Shown piece after piece: positions 1 to 12,084 of a stretch of DNA of 64,000 bases. The notes below the pieces were generated by a model. That model searched no databases. It saw only the letters and a program-made list of their open reading frames with translations, and had not been told where the DNA came from. Origin of the DNA: Pithys albifrons albifrons (lineage: Eukaryota; Chordata; Aves; Passeriformes; Thamnophilidae). The DNA lies in contig NC_092459.1 of NCBI RefSeq assembly GCF_047495875.1, positions 40,226,490-40,290,489 of the forward strand, written 5' to 3'. The position numbers and the translations under genes were made by a program. The first letter of the stretch is position 1; each line of letters begins with the position of its first letter.

Positions 1-385
1 CACGAGACCTATTCAGCTGGTGTATCCTTACTCCCAATATGCCACAATGCACAGGTGCTGGACCACCACCTCTCCCAGTCCCCAGTCTGTGTGACACCCC
101 TCACTGCCAGTCACATATGGGTGCTGGGGAGATGTGGCACCAGCACAGGGCATAAGGAATGCATCTCATACAGGGTCTTGCTGCCCTAGTCTGTGATTTG
201 CATATTTCGAGACATAGCTCTTGCATGATCGGTGTACATGACTACATCCATCATATGGTTCAGTATGCCAGATTTCCACACCAGTATGTGACATAAGAAT
301 GGTCATAGTACATTTCACACTCACCTAATTCCAAGTTATATCTCAGCAGTTTGTATTTCCTATCTTTACGTGGGTTTTCTTCTCC

Positions 386-628
386 CCTTCCTTCCTTCCT
401 TCCTTCCTTCCTTCCTTCCTTCCTTCCTTCCTTCCTTCCTTCCTTCCTTCCTTCCTTCCTTCCTTCCTTCCTTCCTTCCTTCCTTCCTTCCTTCCTTCCT
501 TCCTTCCTTCCTTCCTTCCTTCCTTCCTTCCTTCCTTCCTTCCTTCCTTCCTTCCTTCCTTCCTTCCTTCCTTCCTTCCTTCCTTCCTTCCTTCCTTCCT
601 TCCTTCCTTCCTTCCTTCCTTCCTTCCT
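386..628. repeat. (CCTT)n tetranucleotide microsatellite, about 60 copies
   Basis: An essentially uninterrupted run of CCTT (AAGG on the other strand) about 243 bp long. It passes into an imperfect CT-rich tract up to about 690. Open frames on both strands here (repeating FLPS or KEGR peptides) are artefacts of the repeat. The tract is pure polypyrimidine/polypurine with mirror symmetry. Its length is likely to vary between individuals and may be mis-sized in an assembly. Confidence 0.98.
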
Positions 629-690
629 CTTTCTTGCTTTCCTTCTTTCTTTTTCTCTTTCTCTCCTTCTTTCTTTCTCTCTTTCCTTCA

Positions 691-3654
691 GACAGTGGAT
701 AGTTATCAAACTTGTTGTCTGGACATATCAGTCCCAGTCAAAGCTGGATCACATCACTGGAGTTTTGGAATTTTTCCCTGGGGTTGTCTGGGAACTGCGT
801 GCAGCACTCTGTGGCAAACTCTGCCTTGCCCTGCAACCAGCAAAAATGTCTTAAACTACCCAAAGTGCCAGCTGCATCCTGCCAGATGGTTGGGGATTTT
901 TCTCTTTTGGTTTCAGATTGACCCAGCAAAAAATGGCACGCTCCCACCAACACTACGTGACCCACCATAGAACTATGTCCTCACGCTCAGTCAGCTTTGA
1001 ATGGCTATTCTCCCATAAATGTGTTACTGTCACTTTTTTTAAGAGATCTGGGAGGGAAGGATCAATCTTCATTAATTTGTGAAACAGGGACCTTGCTGTT
1101 ACTGAATGATTTGCTCTGTGGTGCCCAGGAGCACACTACTACCCCAAACCCTGGAAAACCCCAGTTCCAGGCACCAGAGGCACCTGGTGCAAAACTCTGT
1201 GCCATGGAATCGCATCTCACCACACATTTGCAGGAATGCCAAAGGCCAGATACACTGAAGATGCCATGTGTTATCCTGGGGACTCTGCTGACACCCTGCC
1301 AGAGTCAAGCTGGCAGGAGCTGCTGAGGCAGATGCTTGCCCACATCTCCCAGCAGAAGCACAGCCAAGTAGTGACTATTCAGTAGAGGGGGAGAGGTAAG
1401 AAAGAAATCCTCAAAGTAAGAGCATGGTGCGCTCGTGAAATCTAATTCTTTCCTAATTATTTCACTTAGCATTCTTAATGTTGCCAATTATACAAGAGGG
1501 TGCAATTATTCATGCTATAGGAATTGTGACATGAGAGCAGGTCAGTGGACTTTTTATTATTAGATAAAGTTCATCTCTCCAGAAATATTCTCATGGGCCA
1601 GTCTGTGGCAGCCAAATGAACTCTCACAGGAGTGGTGAACCATTGCTAATTCTCCCCTGATCCATATGCAGAACACGTTTCACCATCCTTGTCATCTTTA
1701 ACACTATAAGCAAGGTACCTGTTAAAAAATCTGAAAGCCCCTACAACAAATGCCTCCAGAGCTCTCTGTCCTGGGAAGAATATAAAATTTTTTAAAAAAA
1801 TTAAGAAACATTATTCATTGTAGGTTAGGAGAAGCTTAGTATAGAGATGCTGAGGTTTGTGTTATTGTGATAGAATAGAGAGAACAGAAGTTACTTCTTG
1901 TCCAGCTCAATTAGTTTATATTCTGGCAACTAGAAGTTAAAATTGATGATGCAGTCAGCTATCTCTTTGAGTCCTTTTTACTTACAAGCATGTGTACAAT
2001 ATCCCATTTTCTCTGTCCCAGCTCTATACTTCTTCCAACTCACTCTATGCCCAAAAAATTTCTCTTCCCATTTTTATATTTTTTCAGCATCACATCTCCT
2101 TTCTTTTGCTTTCCTGTCACTTCGATTTTCTCGTCTATTAGTTCATCAAACTCTTCCTCTCTCTCCCCTAAATAAGTTTGTTTACAACCAGGTTTGCAAG
2201 AAAGCTACATTTTCTGCAACTGTTGTATCTATTTTGGTTCTGAATGCCATATAGTTGCCACATTCACAATCTTTGCTTGTGTTTTCCCTAATCTCCACCA
2301 TAAAAATAGAATAGTCAAATGACCAAATTTTTACAGTGTCCAGTGACAGATGGCTTGAAGAAAGATGCAAGAAGTCTTCACACAGATAATTAAAAACTGC
2401 TCCTAGAGTGTGGGACTCTACATGGAGGAAGTGTCTGTTTAAACTCTGTCTCTTGGCTAGTTCCTGTATTCACTGGGGCAAAAAGGTTTATATCCCTTTT
2501 GCATTTTTCATCCTATCTAATATGGCTGTGGACTTCTTAGTTATCTGCAATTGCAGTAACAGTAAATGTCTAACCTGCTTTTAATTCTGCTAACCAGCTG
2601 TACGATATTTAGCCACCATGATCTTCACAAGTTTATTTTGTACTATGTTAAAAAAGCATTTCTTTGCTTTTTAAGTAGTAGTAGTACTTTCTAGTTTAGA
2701 TATTCTTTTCATCTGGCATTACCAGAAAGAATATGCAATCTATTTACTTTCTCCATTTTCAGTGTTATATATTCTGCCAATATGTTCCCACTTCCTTATC
2801 TTTCCAAGCTAAGCAGTCTTAGTCATTTCAACCATAACTCAGATGGAAGCACCTTCTATTTTAACAACCACCTCTGCTACTGAGATGGAAGCTTCTGCTT
2901 CACGCTTCTTTTTTTGAGACAAAGAAAGCAGAACTTAGACCAGGATTCTGGGTGATGTCATATGTTATGATTTGCGTCTTCTCATATTTTATGATTTGCG
3001 TCTTTGTGACATGTCAGGTATGACTGTAATGTAATTTGCATTCAGCTCCATTCCTTGCATAGCCAACCTTTCAATCCTTTCACCTATAACTGCATATTGA
3101 TCAGCGACTTCCACTGGCTACCCCAATTATTTTCTTAGTTACGCTGAATTGAGATCATAAGAATATTTATGAGTAGCTTAGATTATTCCTCCCAATTAAC
3201 TATATTAGATGTAATAATTTAAGCTACCTTGTATTCACTACAAAGAGAAATCAGTGCTTTCTATGTCACAATCTATTAACTAGTTTATTTTCTTTTAAAA
3301 TCCTCTTGTCAAAACCTTATTTTTCTGTAAACAAAAGGCCTAAAAATACATTTTAAGTCTGGTTTCTTTTTCTTTAAGGCTAAAATAAAGTTACACAGAA
3401 CAAATTCTAACATTCCCACCACCAGAGAAAGGGAGAGAGCAAAAAAAGCATGGCTTGCTGATATACGTAGCACTGAATATCGCAAATCCTCTGCAGTAGG
3501 CAGGAGAATTTTTCTTTCTTTTCAATTTTATAATAATAGACATCACGGTCCATACATTAGTCATAATGACATGCCCTCAGCCTGGCTCTTCCAGAGTCTA
3601 AATTGATTATAACTGCAGACAAGAGATACAATTATATTTGGCCTCAAAGACCAC
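691..3654. other. Non-coding stretch, no gene recognised
   Basis: Unique-looking AT-rich DNA. Open frames are short and have no convincing splice context or family resemblance. The only structure I see is a short tandem duplication at 2958-3005. It lies well beyond the inferred 3' end of FAXC, so it is probably intergenic. Confidence 0.6.
2958..3005. repeat. 24-bp tandem duplication
   Basis: Two adjacent 24-bp units, 2958-2981 and 2982-3005, differ at only two positions and share the core ATGATTTGCGTCTT. No coding or known regulatory role is evident. It looks like a small local duplication. Confidence 0.85.
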
Positions 3655-5022
3655 ACAAAATCACACAATATGCTGAGTTGGAAGGGATCCTCAAGGATCA
3701 CCGGGTGCAAGCCTTAACCCTACACAGGACCATCCCCCAGAGTCACACCATGTGCCTGAGAGTATTGTCCAAATGCTTCTTGAACTCTGTCAGGCTTGGT
3801 GCTGGGACCACTTCCCTTCCAGTGCCCAACCACCCTCTGGGTGAAGAACCTTTTTCTAATGTGCAACCTAAACCTTCCCTGACACAACTGCAAGCCATTT
3901 CCTTGGGTCCTGTCACTGATCACCACATAGAAGAGATTTGTGCCTTCCCATTCTCTTTCCCCCACAAGGAAGTTGTAAATGCAATGAAGTCTCCCCTCAG
4001 TCTCCTCTTCTCTAGGTTGAACAGATTAAGTGCCCTCAGCTGCTCCTCATACAGCTTCCCCTCAAGGTCCTTCACCATCTTTGTTGCCCTCCTTTGGATA
4101 CTTTCTAATGGCTTAATATCTTATTTGTATTGCAATGCCCAAAACAGCACACACTATTCAAGGTGAGGTCACCCCAGTGCAGAGCAGAGCAGGACAATTC
4201 CCTCCGTCACCCAAGATGGAGCCCTGTGGAAGCCCACTAGTGACAGGTCGTCAGTCTGATGTTACCCCACACACTTTTACTCTCTGTGCTCAACCCCTGA
4301 GCCAATTGCTCACCCACTGCATGATGTGTTTATCCAGCTGGACATTTTGTCCAGGAGAGACAGTATTGAAAGCAAAATCCAAAAATATTTTATTGACAGG
4401 CTTCCCTTGATTAGCTACATGGTGATGACAACTTTTTCTTGTCATACAAGGAAATCAGGTTTGATAAGCAGGACTTTCATCTCATGAAGTCATGCTGGCT
4501 GTGACCAAGGATAGTGTTGTCTTTGAGATGTTTTTCAATACTTCCCAGAATAATTTTCTCCATAACTTTACCAGGCACCAAAGTGAAACTTACAGGCCCG
4601 TAGTTTCCAGGGTCCTCTTTCTTGGTCTGCTTGAAAATCAGGACAATTTTCATCAGCTTTCTGTCAGCTTGGACCTCTTAGTATTCCCAAGGCTGCTCAA
4701 AAATCATCAAGAGAGGTTTTGTGATGACATCAGCAAGCTCTTTGAGAATTCTGGGAAGAAACCCATCAGGTATCATTGAATTGTAGGGATCCAGCTGGAG
4801 CAACAGATCCCACAGAATTTCAGGGTCGCCTAGGAGTCGCTCAGTCATAGTCCTCCAGCTCAAGGCACTGAGCCCCTTGGTTTATCATCTGTGTTGAAGG
4901 CAGAGGCAAAGAAAGCATTAAACAGCTCTGCCTTGTCCCTGTCCCTGCTTGTGAGGTGACCATCCTCATCCTGTAAGGGACCAATGCCATTTCTATACTG
5001 CCTATTGCCATAAGTATATTTG
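3655..5022 (-). mobile_element. CR1 LINE fragment (3' portion), reverse orientation, first part
   Basis: Read on the minus strand, this ends (near 3658) in the CR1 3' terminus, seen on the plus strand as TGCTGAGTTGGAAGGGATCC. The adjoining text is typical of the long non-coding or C-terminal part of avian CR1: 'GGGTGAAGAACCTTTTTCTAA', then 'AGTCATGCTGGCTGTGACCA', then 'CAGGCCCGTAGTTTCCAGGG'. It carries many indels and has no intact reverse-transcriptase frame, so it is a dead, 5'-truncated copy. It is interrupted at 5022 by a 5S-like insert and resumes at 5320. CR1 elements normally insert without a long target duplication. The subfamily is not determined. Confidence 0.9.
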
Positions 5023-5128
5023 CCTCCCTGACATCCGATCCCATCAGATCTCAGAAGCTAAGCAGGGTCAGCCCCAGATTAGCACTTGGATGGGAGACCT
5101 CCTGGGAAATGCCAGGTGCTGTAGGTTC
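5023..5128 (+). pseudogene. 5S rRNA-derived sequence (5'-truncated)
   Basis: Matches vertebrate 5S rRNA from about nucleotide 17 to its 3' end. The box A/intermediate region GAAGCTAAGCAGGGTC is exact, and the box C region reads GGATGGGAGACCTCCTGGGA, one change from the usual form. The end, GGTGCTGTAGGTTC, matches the 5S 3' stem. The 5' stem strand and about 16 nt are missing, and CpG sites are decayed (GATCCCATCAG for GATCTCGTCTG). It therefore cannot make functional 5S rRNA, although the internal RNA polymerase III promoter is largely kept. It forms the head of the SINE-like unit. Confidence 0.88.
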
Positions 5129-5319
5129 TAGTCCTGAGGACTTCCCTGTCACTGTCCAAGCTCGCTCGGCCGTGGCAGATGAACCTCAGGACTTAAACGG
5201 TGGGGCCAGTTCTGTGCATGCTGTGCCTCACCTAAAAAATCCACTGTGCAGGCTGGAAGGGCACACCCACATGGGGACAGCCCTTCCCAAATCTTCGTTC
5301 GCGAAGCTGAGCCACACAC
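5023..5319 (+). mobile_element. 5S-rRNA-headed SINE-like insertion within a CR1
   Basis: A 297-bp insert splits a CR1 that otherwise reads through, and ATTTG flanks it on both sides (5018-5022 and 5320-5324), as expected for a target-site duplication. The first ~105 bp are clearly derived from 5S rRNA. The remaining ~190 bp are unrelated to 5S and contain no poly-A or CR1 tail. Near its 3' end is a small hairpin, CTTCG-TTCG-CGAAG (5293-5306). This layout (pol III head, unrelated body, structured 3' end) is that of a 5S-derived SINE (SINE3-type). No second copy was found in the window, so mobility is inferred. The insertion boundaries are read by eye and could shift by a few bases. Confidence 0.6.
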
Positions 5320-5800
5320 ATTTGAAAATAACTATTTTTATTGTTCCCCATGTTTCTGGCAGCTTCAATTCCAGCTGAGCTTTGGCTGCAAAAAATTTCT
5401 CCCTTCAGAGGCAAGCACCACCTCTGAATTCTTCCCATGTCACTTGGCCCTGCTTCCACTGGGCATACACCTTCCTTTTTTGCCTTATTTCCAAGAGAAA
5501 ATCCCTGCTCAGCCAAGCTAGCCTTCTGTCTCACCTGCTTGACTTCCAGCATTTGAGAATTGCCTGCTCATGTGCCCTTAGGAGGTGATCTTGGAAAAGT
5601 GACCAGCACTGATGAACCCCAGCATCTTAAAAATAATTTTTTTCAGGGGATCTTACTAATCCCCTGAACAGCCCGAAGTCTGCTCTCCTCATGTCCAGAG
5701 TTGAGGTTGTGCAGACACTTGTCCTTCTGCCAACAGGGATTTCAAATTTGATGGCCTTGTGGTCGCTGTGGCCACTGACCCACTTTCATGACACTGCAAC
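5320..5800 (-). mobile_element. CR1 LINE fragment, reverse orientation, second part
   Basis: Continuation of the CR1 interrupted at 5022. Plus-strand text such as CAGCTGAGCTTTGGCTGC, GAGAATTGCCTGCTCATGTG and CTGAACAGCCCGAAGTCTGC is typical of this part of avian CR1 read in reverse. The right edge is vague because similarity fades around 5790-5830. It is decayed and non-coding. Confidence 0.8.
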
Positions 5801-8464
5801 CTGGACAGTGTCAAAAGATATGATATTGTTATGTAACAATGACCAAGATTTTGAAAGAGAGAATGAAACATGCGCGACTATTACATTGCAGAAGGAGCCA
5901 TCTGCCCAAATTTCCAGGGCCGAAAAGATGGCAAAGCCTGACCTTGTTGATTTATGTTTTTTTAATTATGAACAGGAAGAAAAAGAAACCTGCAGAGGTG
6001 ATTCATTGCCATCTGTTGTAGGCCTCTCTCTGAGGATGTTATGAATGCTCTCTGGAGATACCTGTTGTATGCATCAGGCTCTGAAGGATGTCTTTGTGGT
6101 CTCATTCCACTACAGACATCCAAGAGCAGTAGGGGAACTTGATTTGGACATCTAACCTTAAAACAGTTGAATTAGTTGGGATGTACTTCATCTGGTCTTT
6201 CTTTTATTTAATTCCATCTTTCCTTTCCAGAAGACAGAGAAGGAAAACACTGTGACCCTAGTACTTGGTGGCTTCAGATGTTCACTATGCAATGGACCCA
6301 AGGAGATGCTAAGCACAGCAAGAGCTGTGCAGCTGACATTGCAGTGGTCAAAACCCCGGCAGTAACTCCTCCAGGGATGAGCTTGGCCACCTGCCATACA
6401 TAGTTCTGTTTTCTGCTGTAAAGCACAGGAAGACTCTGGCCAGTATCTCATGTACCTGCATTCACTGCGAAGAACCAAAAGTGCATGCAGACAGTTGAAG
6501 AAAACACAAAACAGAAAGATTTTCCCTATTATCCCATTAAACCAACAGTGAAGAGAAGAATAGGAAACATGAGCAGCCACGAGAGGCACACTTACATGAC
6601 TAGGTTCAGACAGATGTAATCTCACTCCAGTATGGAAAACAGAGAGCTGCATTACTGCAAGGATGTGCTTGAGCTGAAACTTACCTTCATCTCTTTTCAG
6701 ACCTGAGTTTCATAGCAGAAACTGTGGTGGGGTTGGTACCTGTGAACATCTGCTTGACAGAAATGAGTGCGAAATGCAATAATGCTTGTTCAGCTCTTTG
6801 GCTATGTTAAGTGCCTCTAAAACACTGCAAGTGCTACATATATTATTCAACTTTTAAAGGTGTAATGGGAACTGGCAATCATTATTGGCCTGGCCAGAGC
6901 CTGTGTCAGATTTGTTCTTGCTGGAATTAAAAAGCATGGCTATTACAATTTGAGTAGGAAAACTCAATAATTAGCTCATATAATTGCCTCATAATATATA
7001 AGGACTGGTTTATCTCTCTGTGATCAGACCAGGGAAATAAGCTCATAACTCTCATGTCCCATGTGACCAGCTTTACTATTGGCCATCCTGAAGAGTATAG
7101 CTCAAATTCTCAGGTGGAAATCCAACATAGACCAAGCACATGCAAAAGAGTTGGGTGCAATATGAATTCTAGAGATAAAGACAGGAAGTAACAAAAAAAA
7201 CACAGAAAAGAAGATAAATAAAAAGATCCACTTGTACCTTAAAGATACAACAACACAACTCCAGCAGTTTGTTGCCACTGGGCTTCTCTTGTCATCAAAC
7301 TTTATCATCCAGACCAAGGCTGTGCTCTAGAAGCTGCCTTCCTCCTGCACAGAACCAGAAGGCCCACCATCACAACTGTCCAGCAAGAGTCTGGAAGGTC
7401 ATACAGAACATTTGCCCCAGGGTCACCACACTGCCGATCCTGGAAACACTTTGTATAATGTTATCCTGACCCTTAGAAAATGTCAAAAGTCATTGCTTCA
7501 GCATGACATCCATCAGCATCTTAGCACCTAAGATTATGGTATTTATAAAATTATTACATTAATAAATGAGAAAAAAACCAATCTGGTAGTTCTGGGAGCA
7601 TATGCACTGTCATGTCTTCAGTGGGGTATTTTCTACTGGATAAATCTTTTCCTGCTCAGATTGTAGAGGAACAATCTCCCTCCTGGTTTAAGCATTAGCT
7701 GTTTACAATTAGGTAAGATGAACAAGCACACATGATGCCTGTTTTGTTGAATAGCTGGCATTTTTCTAGTACCTACTGTGCTTGGGTTCCAGTCTGCTGT
7801 GTTTTTCTTCTCTGAGAATGAGGGGCTAAGCAGCTCAGACTGGACACAGCTGTAAGGAGGCACCACACAGGTGTGGGTACTTGTTGAAACTCAGTTGTTT
7901 AAATTACTTCTTCAGTATCTTCAAAAATCTCTGTGAGGGGTGAAATCCAATTCTCCAGGTTGGTATTAGCCAGCTAAATAATGGTGCTGTCCTTCTTACT
8001 GCAGTTTTCTGTTTTGTTCACCACTCACTTCCCAGCTTCTGCAAATGACACAACATAGAGGCTCTGCAGGAAATAGTCTATTTCACCATGCAGTCCTGCC
8101 ATGTCTCCTACACTCACTTCCTGCTCTGCTCTGGGCTCTCAGCAGCTCACTGAGCTCTGAAAACCCCATGGCTGGAGGAAGGGATAATTGAACAAATAAA
8201 TTTACAGACTTCCTAGAGAATTTATTATTCCTGCAATCGAAAAAGTGAAAAAAATGTTCACTGAATTCCATTAGACCAAAAATAAAAGTAAACAGGCTCA
8301 TAAAGATAATTAGAAAAAATTTTAAGAGCTCTTAAACTACACTTAGAGAAGCCTTTGTCACCTATCCTAGAATTTGCAGGTATCACATGCCTATCTTCCT
8401 GGTAAGTGGAGGGCACATGGGAAGGGTGTAGTTAGATAAGTGTATTGGATTTGCTACTGGGGGA
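5801..8464. other. Non-coding stretch, no gene recognised
   Basis: AT-rich DNA without a recognisable exon, RNA gene or repeat. Minus-strand frames at 6188-6652 and 7102-7317 look open, but they have no family resemblance and no supported exon boundaries. I treat them as chance frames. Confidence 0.55.
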
Positions 8465-9516
8465 CCTTGTGTGAGAAGCTGCCAGAAGCTTCCCCTATGT
8501 CCAGCAGAGCCAATGCCAGCTGGCTCCAGTACAGACTCAACACTGACCACAGCTGAGCCCATCAGCAATGGTGGTAGCACCTCTGGGATAATAGATTTAA
8601 GCAGGAGGAGAAAAAACTGTGCAATACCATTTGCAGTTAGAGAAGAAAGGAGTGAGAACACATGAGAGAAACAGCTGTGCAGTGAAAAAACAGGGGAGAA
8701 GGTGCTACAGAAACCAGAGCAGAGATTCTCCTGCAGTTCACAGTGCAACCCATGGAGAGGCAGGCTTTTCCCCTGCAGCCCATGGAGGTCCACAGGGGAG
8801 CAGATATCCACCTGCAGCCTATGGAGAACCTCATACTGAAAAAAGTGGATGTCCAAAGGAAACCTTGACCCTGTGGGAAGCCCACACTGGAGCAGGCTAC
8901 TGGCAGGACATGTGACCCTGTGCAGAGAAGAGCCCACATTGGAGCAGGTTTGCTAGCAGGACTCGACCTTGGGGGGGACCAATATGGAGCAGCCTGTTCT
9001 TGAAGGACTGCACCCCATGGAAGGGACCAATGCTGGTGCAGTTTATGAAGAACTATAGCCTGTGGGAAGAACTCTCCTTGCAGAAGATCATGAAGGACTG
9101 TGTCCTGTAGGAGGGAACCTCTACTGAAGCAGGGAAGTGAGGAGTCCTCCCTGGAAGGAGGAAGAAGCAGTAAAGATAACCTGTGATGAACTCACTAAAA
9201 CAACCATTGCCCATCCCCCTGTCCTGCTCAGGTAGAGAAGGTAGAGAATTTGAGAATAAAGTTAAGGCCAGGGGAAGTGAGGGGTGGAGGTTTGCTTCTC
9301 ATTATCCTATTCTGATTTATTTCATAGTAATTTCAATTCATTTCCCCAAGTCAAGTCTGTTTTGCCCACAATGGCAAATTTTGAGGGATCCCTCCCTGTC
9401 CTTATCTCATCCCACAAGCTTTTTGCTCCATTTTCTCCCCTGTGTCCAGCTTAGGAGAGGAGTGATAGAGTGGCTCTTGTGGACATCTGGTGTCCAGCCA
9501 TGGCCAATTCACCACA
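8465..9516 (+). mobile_element. Avian endogenous retrovirus LTR (solo, probably 5'-truncated)
   Basis: The stretch has the repetitive signature of a common avian ERV LTR: tandem motifs of the type CACTGGAGCAGG, CCCATGGAGGT and CCTGTGGGAAG, each recurring at intervals of roughly 40-70 bp. A pyrimidine-rich part follows, and it ends at AATTCACCACA with a 3' terminal CA at 9516. No gag, pol or env reading frame lies on either side, so it is a solo LTR or fragment. The left end is uncertain and I found no clear target duplication. The frames inside it are shadows. It is probably ERVL-related, judged from remembered LTR text only. Confidence 0.75.
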
Positions 9517-12084
9517 ACAAACAAAGAAAAAAATATAAAGGCAAGGCAACATTTTCAGTCTGGGAAACATAAACATGGAGCTCACTATGGTTTGGTTCTT
9601 TTGAACCAAAATTAAGGGATGCCATGAAGAAGGCCCAAGATTGACTACACTGTAAGAGATAAATGTGACAGAGAAGAATCAGAAGGACTAGAAGATGAGG
9701 ATGTTTTTTATTTAGAGTCAAAAGGAATGCTGTGAAAGTGAAGAAGAGAACAGGCAATGAGGTTAGATTTAGATATCTGAACAAATAGCCCAGAGGAACC
9801 TGAGACTTTCCAAATATCTAAATGAATGTTTAAGAGAGTCTCCCAGCACCAGAAATTAAGAACTTTGCCTGAGACTCTGACCTGTCTCCAGCAAACAGAA
9901 GTGCTTGAGCACCAGGAAGCATAAACAAAACTGTTTAAAAACAAGGTGGTTAAATGCAGAATTCACTTGAAATGGGCTTAAAGATAATAGAAAACCTTTT
10001 TGCCTCAACTTTCTATTCATCTTCCCCCTGTAAAGCTTATCATCAGGCTCTTGAGAGGCATCTCTGGCTGTTCAGGAAGATGAACTAGTCAACAGGTCCT
10101 ATTTCTGCACAAGGACAGTCCTCAGAACCCTCTTCAAATGCAAAGAAGAGACTTGAAAGCACATCATAGCTTTCATTGGCCTTATAAATTTGCTCCACTA
10201 AAACTGGACTTCTGTAGAGCAATCACGTTTGGGAACATCTCAAAAAATCTTTTGAAGGCCCACTGGAAACCAGCTAGCAGCACCTTTGCAGAAAGCTGAA
10301 CTGGGACAGATATAGCAGGTAAAAATACTGAATAAATTTCATAAAACATATCAGAATTCCACTGGCATGCAGCAGGGATGGACTTGATCTACTGTTCTGA
10401 CACTATAATTATCTGCTACCTGATTTATCCTCTACCCTTTATAAGATATGACAGTGTTCACTGATCAAACATAGCTTTTTTCAATCAGAAGAGGTCAAAA
10501 CCTTTTGTTTTGTGAGCCAGTGCCTGGCTAACCAGGCTTCTTTGTATTCTGACAGTGGCCCAACAGCAGAGTAGTATGGAGGTTAGCAGTTGTTTTGGTT
10601 TGAGACACTTTGTGTTTTCTGCCCCAAGCATTGCCTCCAGCCACTTGCACTTCCTTAAGAGGATTATTTGCTCATGATATTTTATTGAAAAACATCAACA
10701 CAACGTAATGCTGTTGCCTTTCCTTAGGAAAATAAGCAAAGTTAATGACCAGGCATATGCCCAGGAGGTATTACTGATGTCATTAATATTTCTTGTTTAT
10801 TTGATGTCATTAATATTTCTTGTTTATTTAGTGGCTTAAAAATAACAGCAAGGAAAGCAGATTTGTCTCAAAACTTAGAGCCAACTAGCTGATCTTGGTA
10901 ACTTCATGTCCCTCCTTTCCCTTCCACCAGCCACTTCCACTGCATAGCCTGAGAGAAGCATTTGGCTTTCAATTCTACAAGCAACAGCAATAGCTCTCAG
11001 AATCAAAAATTTCCTTTATCTTGACTAAGATCAACATTTTTCACTATTTCCACTGAATTTAGGCTGCATTTGGGGTCATTTTTGGTAAAGACTAGATCTC
11101 TTGGGTGAAACTGTTGCAAAAAAGTATCTCCCGTGAAGGGGCCGGTCGTGATGGGGAAGACTTTGTGCTCTGGTGCTAAAGACACTGGTGGAGGTTCCCA
11201 AAAATCAGTTACTGGTGGACTGTTGAAGGGTTTGTGCTCATGTACCACTGCTGGGCACAAGCCTGGAGGCTCAGTTTGATATAGGTGAATAGTGAAAGCA
11301 ATGCAAGTACAGAGAAATCCTGCTTCTCAAAGTCTACATGCAGTTTTGGATGTAAAATCCAAATGGACTGGCTTTTGGCTCCAAACCCTCAGCTGAAAGA
11401 AGTATGTTGCAACCCAAAACAGATCTGGGAGGCCATAATTCCATGAAAAATGAGCCAGATTTGTAAATCTGCATGAAACCTCCAAAGATGAAGCACATAT
11501 GTACCTACACAGCGAGTCCAATCCATTCACAGTGGGCATGTGGAGTCTGACCCAGCAAGCATCAGGTTGGCCAAATCAAGATTTTCATCAGTCACCCTAT
11601 GGTTTCTCATCTGCCCTTCACGGTCAAGGGTCAGGCTCATTTTGTTTTTCCAGTGCCATCTGAGCATCCCCCCCTGCCAATGTGGGCATGTTGAACCTTG
11701 AACCTGTAACTGGTGGGCAGCCAACCTGGCAGCTGAAATTATGGGTCACTAACCTACTGGTATACATCTGGCCAGTATACACTGGCCACTGTCTGTTACA
11801 TGGGGTCAAAAGTACTTCAACACATTTCACAGAGTTCCCATTTGTCAGCTACTAAGGGTGGCTCTTCCATCCTAAGCTGCTGGAGCTTGTACTTGGGGAA
11901 GTGTGAGTTTTGCCTCTCCTGTGACCTTCTTTTTCTACAATGCCTCAACACAGGCACTGGCTACTATACTGCAAATGTCAGAAAGCTCCAGAATACTTGA
12001 AAACTAATACTACTCAAAAAGACACCCTCTCCCTTGCAGCGTAAAGTTGCAAAATCAGCTCCTTGACAGCATTCAGAGGTACTC
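9517..12084. other. Non-coding stretch with one perfect tandem duplication
   Basis: No exon, RNA gene or named transposon recognised. A perfect 27-bp tandem duplication lies at 10775-10828. The frame at 11003-11260 and the overlapping minus-strand frames at 11327-11830 have no convincing features. Confidence 0.55.
10775..10828. repeat. Perfect 27-bp tandem duplication
   Basis: Units 10775-10801 and 10802-10828 are identical over all 27 bases and begin TGATGTCATTAATATTTCTT. Perfect identity suggests a recent duplication. Each unit contains TGATGTCA, one base from a CRE/AP-1-type site, and TCATTAAT. Confidence 0.95.

Noticed and set aside
260..854. Open frames on both strands with repeating FLPS or KEGR peptides
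   Set aside because: They are translations of the (CCTT)n microsatellite.
3603..4166. 187-codon plus-strand open frame
   Set aside because: It lies inside a reversed CR1 element and is not a host exon.
5642..5668. Perfect 10-bp inverted repeat TTCAGGGGAT/ATCCCCTGAA
   Set aside because: It falls in CR1-derived sequence where similar text is usual, so it needs no separate explanation.
8383..8939. Overlapping open frames of up to 184 codons on both strands
   Set aside because: They overlap the ERV LTR, which is non-coding and repetitive.
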